From NCBI GenBank assembly GCA_035296385.1, contig DATHBB010000129.1, forward strand, positions 1 through 55,264: a DNA stretch of 55,264 nucleotides, in the 5' to 3' direction. The notes below the pieces were generated by a model, which was not told the DNA's origin, did not search any database, and saw nothing but the letters and a program-made list of their open reading frames with translations. Each line of letters starts with the position of its first letter. Position 1 is the first letter of the stretch. The DNA is from JAIVJZ01 sp035296385. Its GTDB lineage: Bacteria; Acidobacteriota; Blastocatellia; Pyrinomonadales; Pyrinomonadaceae. Made by a program: the position numbers and the translations under genes. Of the stretch, positions 50,383 through 55,264 are shown in pieces.

Positions 50383-50996
50383 CTTCGCAGCCTCCCGATA
50401 ATACTGACGCCGCCGCGCACGCGCTCGCCGACCTGCACGGAGACATCAACCTCCGGCGGCATCACCAGATCGGTGCGCGAGCTAAATTTAATCAGGCCGA
50501 ATCGCTCTCCCAAATTGACCTTTTCGCCTTTGCGCTTCCAGCACACGATGCGGCGCGCGAGCACGCCCGCGATCTGTTTACACACGACGGTCATACGCTC
50601 GCCCTGAATGGTCAGGGCGTTCTGCTCGTTGACCACGCTCGCCTCTTCGCGCGTGGCGATCATGAAGCGACCCTTCGTGTAGGACACGTCGGTGATCTCG
50701 CCTGCGATGGGCGCGCGGTTGACGTGCACGTCGAAGACGGACAGGAAAATACTCACGACTTTCGGCGACTGCGGATCGTCCGGCATCAACTGTGCAACCC
50801 TCGTGACACGACCGTCGGCGGGCGAGACGATGATGTCCTGCTCCGTGAGCGGCGCGCGTTCGGGGTCGCGGAAGAAGTAGGCCATGAAAAGCGCGAGCAG
50901 CAGGAGCGGCACGGCGACGTACCAGTAGCCCGTGAGGGCCGCCAGGAGCGCCGCCGCGAGCGGAACTAAAACAAAGGGGATGCCGTCTCGAATCAC
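50379..50996 (-). CDS. psd: Phosphatidylserine decarboxylase, short form
   Basis: 205 residues. An N-terminal membrane region (FVLVPLAAALLAALTGYWYV) is followed by SPADGRVTRV and SVFDVHVNRAPIAGEI, both family motifs. Near the C-terminus GERFGLIKFSSRTDLVMPPE holds the self-cleavage site. The usual pair there is Gly-Ser; here it reads Ser-Ser. Cleavage makes the Ser into the pyruvoyl group that decarboxylates phosphatidylserine. The length fits the archaeal-type (short) class. The gene overlaps pssA by four bases. Confidence 0.9.
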   Translation of the reverse strand: MIRDGIPFVLVPLAAALLAALTGYWYVAVPLLLLALFMAYFFRDPERAPLTEQDIIVSPADGRVTRVAQLMPDDPQSPKVVSIFLSVFDVHVNRAPIAGEITDVSYTKGRFMIATREEASVVNEQNALTIQGERMTVVCKQIAGVLARRIVCWKRKGEKVNLGERFGLIKFSSRTDLVMPPEVDVSVQVGERVRGGVSIIGRLRR

Positions 50997-51041
50997 GTGT
51001 CCGTCCAGTTCTTGTCGTCGCCCTCGCGGGGAGATGTGAGA

Positions 51042-51079
51042 AAGGGGACGCGCGTGGTTCTCATCTGCGGCGTCCCCTT
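51042..51079. terminator. Weak hairpin between DUF465 gene and psd
   Basis: A 10-bp stem, AAGGGGACGC (51042-51051) with GCGTCCCCTT (51070-51079), and an 18-base loop. There is no T-run on either side. It could end the DUF465 transcript. Confidence 0.35.
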
Positions 51080-51133
51080 ATCCTTAGCTGTCGAATCTGT
51101 CTGTGAATTTGCGCGCCATGTGTGCCTGACGAC

Positions 51134-51376
51134 TCAGTGCGCGGATTCTTCTTTTTTCTGGTAGCGGAGCATGATCTCTTGCATCTGATCTTTAACGGCC
51201 AGCTTCTTCTTCTTCAAGGTGATCTCTTCCAACTGCTCTTCGTCGTTCGGGTAAGCGAGGGAAGTGAGTTCGCTGAGGCGCGCTTCGTAACGCCCGTGCT
51301 CGCGCGCCAGTTCGCGAAATTCCGGGTCGTTCATAATCAATTCTTCTCTCAAGCTGTCCGTGTTGGTCAGTTCCAT
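51134..51376 (-). CDS. DUF465 (YdcH-family) small helical protein
   Basis: 80 residues. The family pattern is visible: DPEFRELAREHGRYEARLSE, then EEQLEEITLKKKKLAVKDQM and QEIMLRYQK. It is probably a two-helix coiled coil. YdcH proteins have no settled function. AGGAGGCTTCCCCGA lies upstream of ATG 51376 and gives a good binding site. Confidence 0.82.
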   Translation of the reverse strand: MELTNTDSLREELIMNDPEFRELAREHGRYEARLSELTSLAYPNDEEQLEEITLKKKKLAVKDQMQEIMLRYQKKEESAH

Positions 51377-51507
51377 TCGGGGAAGCCTCCTTTGTGGCAG
51401 ATGCTTTCTGCGGTGGTGTGAACAAGTCGCGTCCGAGACAACTGTTTGATGCCCTTCGCGCGTTTATGATTTCAATGGGAAAATGGTAGCTAAAAAACGC
51501 GCTTGAA

Positions 51508-52017
51508 TCAAGTCAGAGGTTTGAGCACGGCGTTCATCAAGAGCGCGTCCTCCGGCGGGTCGCGGTAATACTGCCGACGCCTGCCCGCCACTTCAAAACC
51601 GTAGCGGCGGTAGAGCGACTGCGCCGCGATATTCCCCGCACGCACTTCGAGTATGGCCGTCAGCGCGCCTTGCCGTCTGGCCTGCTCGACGGCGACTTTC
51701 ATCAACGCACGTCCGATGCCGCGCCGACGCGCGTTTTCATGCACGCCGATGTTGTTGATGTGCAACTCGCGTGCGGCGACGCGCGCGCTCAGGAAACCGT
51801 AGAGCGTATGTCCCGTGAGTTGACAGGCGCGCGTGCGTCGCGCCACGAGCATGATCGCTTCGGGGCGCAACAGTTCGCCGTGATACGAATCCCATCCCCA
51901 AAGGCTGAGGCGGCACGCCTCCTCGATCTCTACGACCTCCAGTAGATCGTGTGCCGTCATCGGTTCAATTTGAAAATCGCAATGTTGAGGTTCGGTGGCC
52001 AGTTCTACACGCGACAT
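51508..52017 (-). CDS. rimI: Ribosomal-protein-alanine N-acetyltransferase RimI-like
   Basis: About 169 residues from ATG 52017. GNAT motifs: IEPMTAHDLLEVVEIEEACR at the start, HINNIGVHENARRRGIGRAL (the acetyl-CoA loop RRRGIGRA) and LEVRAGNIAAQSLYRRYGFE, followed by GRRRQYYRDPPEDALLM. This set matches RimI, which acetylates the N-terminus of ribosomal protein S18. It overlaps tsaB by 13 bases, and tsaB-rimI is a common gene pair. Confidence 0.88.
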   Translation of the reverse strand: MSRVELATEPQHCDFQIEPMTAHDLLEVVEIEEACRLSLWGWDSYHGELLRPEAIMLVARRTRACQLTGHTLYGFLSARVAARELHINNIGVHENARRRGIGRALMKVAVEQARRQGALTAILEVRAGNIAAQSLYRRYGFEVAGRRRQYYRDPPEDALLMNAVLKPLT

Positions 52018-52856
52018 CTCTCGTTCAACTCCGCATCTGACAAACGCACGTAGAGCGCCTGCAAATCTTCCGCGCCCCGCGTGCTTCCCTGCCGGTAATT
52101 TAGTAATGCCAGCGCCGCAATCTGCGCCGCGTATGACTCGGACGGCTCGGCCAGCGTCCACTGAATTTCGTTATCCGACGCCACGACATTCTCTACATCA
52201 TCAAGCACAGTGTCGTCACGCCAGACGATTCCCTGCTCGTTTGCGAACTCGCGTAGCGTTGCGACGTGCGCGTGCGCTCCTGTTCCAGCCCATTTTATGT
52301 CGCCGCCCCACCGCACGGCCTTCTCCAGGAGCGTCGCGGGACTCAAATGGAAAGGCTCGCTCAATTCTTCGACCGCGCCCGAGTCGCCGACCGAAAGCAA
52401 CTGCGCGAAGACCTCACCGCGACCCGCAGGCAAAGAAGCCAGGACGCGTTGTGGCGTGCGCGCGCAAGCGGCGGCGATTGCGTGCAGCGTCGGCACACCT
52501 GCGACAGGCCGGTTCAAAGTTGAAGCGAAAGCCTTGATGGTCGCAATTCCCGATCTCAGACCTGTAAAACTGCCCGGCCCCCGTGCGACCGCAAAAAGTT
52601 CGATGTCGCCGAGTCGCGCATCTGCCGCGGACAGAGCTTCGTCGATGTCCTGCAACACGCTCGCGGTGTTTTCCCTCTGCACGCGCCCGCGCGTGTGCGC
52701 GAGGACGCGTTCGCCCCGCACGACCGCGACGCTTCTCACTTCGGTCGCAGTGTCGAGGCTGAGTATGAGCGGCGCGCGGTCTGAGTTCGTCAATTGTTCA
52801 TACGACGCCGCGTCTTGCGTTCGCGCGGTCTGACTTTCGCTTCTCAAGTTTGACAT
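52005..52856 (-). CDS. tsaB: tRNA threonylcarbamoyladenosine biosynthesis protein TsaB
   Basis: 283 residues. The ASKHA fold starts at LILSLDTATEVRSVAVVRGE; VARGPGSFTGLRSGIATIKA and VAGVPTLHAIAAACA are TsaB signatures. It supports TsaD in making the t6A37 modification of tRNA. The first 28 residues are a polar extension not usual in the family, so a later start is possible, but none is decided by a binding site. Confidence 0.9.
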   Translation of the reverse strand: MSNLRSESQTARTQDAASYEQLTNSDRAPLILSLDTATEVRSVAVVRGERVLAHTRGRVQRENTASVLQDIDEALSAADARLGDIELFAVARGPGSFTGLRSGIATIKAFASTLNRPVAGVPTLHAIAAACARTPQRVLASLPAGRGEVFAQLLSVGDSGAVEELSEPFHLSPATLLEKAVRWGGDIKWAGTGAHAHVATLREFANEQGIVWRDDTVLDDVENVVASDNEIQWTLAEPSESYAAQIAALALLNYRQGSTRGAEDLQALYVRLSDAELNERCRV

Positions 52857-52945
52857 GCACAGGTATGCCGCGCGATTATAGGCGCGGCTTTCAATTCAAG
52901 CAAACAAGTTGGCTCGCAGTTGAGCTTTTTCACTCGGTTGTACTG

Positions 52946-53983
52946 ATGAGTGTCCGCATAGGGATTCTGACCGCGGGCGGCGATTGCCCCGGTCTCAACG
53001 CTGTCATACGTGCCGTCGTGCGCCGCGCACTGGTCGAAGACGCGCAGGTCTTCGGCATCAAGAACGGCTGGCGCGGACTCATCGAAGACGACATCGTGCC
53101 TCTCACGCGCCGCTCGGTCTCCGGCATTCTCCCGCGCGGCGGCACGATTCTCGGCACGTCTCGTACCAACCCGTTCGACGAAGCCAACTATCTCGAACGC
53201 ATCCGGCACACTTGGGAGCAGCACCGGCTCGGCGCGCTCATCGTCGTCGGCGGCGACGGGACGTTGCGCACCGCGCGCGACATGTGGCGCGAACACAACT
53301 ACCCTATCGTCGGCATCCCCAAGACCATTGACAACGACGTGGGCGGGACGGATTTCACTTTCGGATTCGACACCGCCGTCAGCGTCGTGACGGACGCTAT
53401 CGACCGCCTGCATTCGACCGCCGAATCACACCACCGCGTCATGGTCGTCGAGGTGATGGGGCGGCATACGGGCTGGATCGCGGCCTACGGCGGCATCGCC
53501 GGAGGCGCGGATGTCGTGCTCGTCCCCGAACACCCGTTCAAGCTCTCGCGCGTCTGCGATTTCCTGCGCCATCGCGCGGCGCAAGGAGGCGCGTTTTCGA
53601 TCATCGTCGTCGCGGAAGACGCGCGCCCAGTGCCGGAAGAAAATTTTCTGAGTGATGAAGAATGCCAGCAGGTTTACCAGCAGGGGCGTCTCGGCGGGAT
53701 CGGCCATGTGCTCGCGCGAGAGATAGAACGCGTCTCCGGTTTTGAAACGCGCGTCACGCAACTCGGCTACGTACAGCGCGGCGGTTCGCCCACAGCTTTC
53801 GACCGCGTGCTCGCCACGCGCTTCGGCATCAAGGCTTACGAAATGGTCGTCGCCGCCGAATGGGGGCACATGACGGCGCTGCACGGCAAACGCGTCGTCA
53901 GTTATCCGCTCGACGAAGCCCTGCGCGAAGTTAAGAAATTGAGCGATGAGATTTATCAAGTGGCCGAACTGTTCTTCGGCTGA
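52946..53983 (+). CDS. pfkA: ATP-dependent 6-phosphofructokinase (group III type)
   Basis: 345 residues from ATG 52946; the frame is open to 52850, but that part has no family match. Motifs: IGILTAGGDCPGLNAVIRAV, VVGGDGTLRTARDM, IPKTIDNDVGGTDFTFGFDT, VMVVEVMGRHTGWIAAYGGI and GYVQRGGSPTAFDRVLATRF. The Gly in GGDG favours ATP. The Lys in PKTIDND is shared with PPi-dependent enzymes but also with the actinomycete-type ATP enzymes. The gene is divergent from tsaB. Confidence 0.88.
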   Translation: MSVRIGILTAGGDCPGLNAVIRAVVRRALVEDAQVFGIKNGWRGLIEDDIVPLTRRSVSGILPRGGTILGTSRTNPFDEANYLERIRHTWEQHRLGALIVVGGDGTLRTARDMWREHNYPIVGIPKTIDNDVGGTDFTFGFDTAVSVVTDAIDRLHSTAESHHRVMVVEVMGRHTGWIAAYGGIAGGADVVLVPEHPFKLSRVCDFLRHRAAQGGAFSIIVVAEDARPVPEENFLSDEECQQVYQQGRLGGIGHVLAREIERVSGFETRVTQLGYVQRGGSPTAFDRVLATRFGIKAYEMVVAAEWGHMTALHGKRVVSYPLDEALREVKKLSDEIYQVAELFFG

Positions 53984-54066
53984 GTCGGCGAGATGCGCTT
54001 GACCTGTGCGCCGCTCGCATGTGCCATACAAGTTTCTGCGAAAAACGTTTGGAGTGTTTTGGTCGG

Positions 54067-55264
54067 ATGAAAATCTGCCGTACATGCAGGCGTTGTTACG
54101 AAGACACGGACGAGTCCTGTGAGGTCGCGGGACACGGGGGGTTGTCGCACGCGCGCCCCGGCCCGCGCCTCATCGGGGAGAAGTATCGTCTGGACCGGCT
54201 GCTCGGTCGCGGCGGCATGGGCGCGGTCTACGCGGGCATGCACGTCGAACTCGAACGCCCCATCGCCGTCAAGATGCTCCTGCCCGATTCGGTCTCCGAC
54301 CCGCAGGCGCTCGAACGCTTTCGCCGCGAAGCGCGCGCCGCCGCACGACTCAATCACCCGAACGTCGCCAACACTTACGACTACGGCGCGCTCGCAGACG
54401 GCGAGGCTTATCTCGTCATGGAATTGCTCGACGGGCAGACGCTGCGCGAGTATCTGAACGCCGACGGCAGCCTCCCCGTCAAACTCGCCGTAGAGATCGC
54501 GTGTCAGGTGGCCGACGGCATCGGCGCGGCGCATCATTCCGAGATCGTCCACCGCGATTTGAAGCCGTCGAACATCATTCTCACGCGCGACCATCGAGGC
54601 GAACTCCAAGCCAAGGTCGTTGACTTCGGCATCGCGCGTTTGTTGGAGCAGACGACGACGAGCGGCGACCCGCTCACCGCCGCCGGAGCGCTCATCGGCA
54701 CGCCGCGCTACATGTCGCCCGAACAGTGTGCCGGTCATGATTCCGACGCGCGTTCGGACGTGTATAGTCTCGCCGTCATCCTCTTCGAGATGCTCGCCGG
54801 TCGCCCCCCTTTCGACGCGCCCTCGGCCACCGCTATCGCCCTCAAGCACGTGCGCGAGACGCCGCCGGACATATGCGAACTGCGCCCCGATGCGCCGCCC
54901 GCTCTCGCCCGGCTCGTCGCCGAGTCGCTCGCCAAAGAGCCTTCCGCGCGCCCGCAAACCGCCAACGAGTTCGCTTTCAGGCTGCAAGAGATCGGCCTCG
55001 CGCTTGAACCGGACGACGACGCGCCCCTCGTCCTGCACGTTTCCACGGACGAAAAATTCACGACGACCGCACAGTTGAGTGTGGCAGCACAAACGGGCGA
55101 GGCGCATGCGGACGTGTTTACGCGCCAGCCGTCGAGCGCAGCCCCACCCACGGAACTTCACGCTGAGGAGAAACAAACCGAACGCGCCGGCGAGCCGACT
55201 TTCGACGACCCTGTATTATCACTTGAGGATGACCCTGCGCCGCTTCCAGGCGACCCGGCGCAGC
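54067..55264 (+). CDS. Serine/threonine protein kinase, 3' end cut off
   Basis: The frame from ATG 54067 is open to the window edge, at least 399 residues. A short cysteine-rich start (Cys4, Cys7, Cys10, Cys18) may bind zinc. Then comes a Hanks-type kinase domain: YRLDRLLGRGGMGAVYAGMH, IAVKMLLP with the ATP Lys, HHSEIVHRDLKPSNIIL, VVDFGIARLLE, GTPRYMSPEQCAGHDSDARS and a final Arg in KEPSARPQTANEF. After residue about 320 the sequence is acidic and low-complexity and probably leads to a membrane or sensor part outside the window. It is probably a membrane-bound sensory kinase. It follows pfkA by 83 bases on the same strand. Confidence 0.9.
   Translation, partial: MKICRTCRRCYEDTDESCEVAGHGGLSHARPGPRLIGEKYRLDRLLGRGGMGAVYAGMHVELERPIAVKMLLPDSVSDPQALERFRREARAAARLNHPNVANTYDYGALADGEAYLVMELLDGQTLREYLNADGSLPVKLAVEIACQVADGIGAAHHSEIVHRDLKPSNIILTRDHRGELQAKVVDFGIARLLEQTTTSGDPLTAAGALIGTPRYMSPEQCAGHDSDARSDVYSLAVILFEMLAGRPPFDAPSATAIALKHVRETPPDICELRPDAPPALARLVAESLAKEPSARPQTANEFAFRLQEIGLALEPDDDAPLVLHVSTDEKFTTTAQLSVAAQTGEAHADVFTRQPSSAAPPTELHAEEKQTERAGEPTFDDPVLSLEDDPAPLPGDPAQ

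Noticed and set aside
53956..55176. 406-codon open frame on the minus strand
   Set aside because: It is the shadow of pfkA's end and of the kinase gene, whose motifs are clear on the plus strand.

Overview
The window reads as a chromosomal segment of a GC-rich, Gram-negative-type bacterium. The most likely source is the phylum Acidobacteriota, class Blastocatellia. This is inferred from the acidobacterial-type VWFA lipoprotein-like gene, the many intergenic palindromes built on CTCTGTGTCTCTGTGGTGA, the LptF-LptG fusion, and a housekeeping set typical of a free-living heterotroph. No rRNA, tRNA, CRISPR array, prophage or intact insertion sequence was recognised. Both end genes are cut by the window: a sigma-54 response regulator on the left and a serine/threonine kinase on the right.

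Layout. 1-5.2 kb: regulator, exported phosphatase-superfamily protein, O-methyltransferase and a PF14907 nucleotidyltransferase, separated by long hairpin repeats. 5.5-9.2 kb: a tight five-gene operon with an exported STN-like protein, a 66-residue peptide starting at TTG, an HPr-kinase-like ATPase, a radical SAM enzyme with extra C-terminal cysteines, and a PqqD-family leader-binding protein. At 13.8-14.2 kb, on the other strand, lies a lasso-type B2 peptidase. Together these look like a RiPP (ribosomally made, modified peptide) locus. The 66-residue peptide has a lasso-like FxxP leader motif and a possible 15-residue core, but no asparagine-synthetase-like lasso cyclase is present. This is the best candidate for an undescribed system. 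9.6-13.6 kb holds a large exported multidomain nuclease-like protein.

14.4-27.2 kb is mostly on the minus strand: VWFA and envelope proteins, MltG, RuvX, then (plus strand) an S41-family protein whose catalytic Ser and Lys are both replaced, then an acyl-CoA carboxylase subunit, DUF402, a fumarylacetoacetase-family protein, an FN3 lipoprotein, HslU and HslV. 27.4-35 kb is on the plus strand: class I amidotransferase, SDR, NamZ-like muramidase, FmdE-like protein, two small membrane proteins, RecO and a fused LptF-LptG permease. 35-44.9 kb is mainly on the minus strand: AhcY and MetK (methyl cycle), XerD, ParA/ParB (ParA apparently starting at CTG), a DUF151 nuclease, MiaB and RecN. The tail holds SSB, AccA, GuaA, a PQQ-type propeller, PssA and Psd (phosphatidylethanolamine synthesis), DUF465, RimI, TsaB, PfkA and the protein kinase.

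Limits: all family calls come from reading motifs by eye, without database searches. Start codons are stated where the sequence decides them and flagged where it does not.
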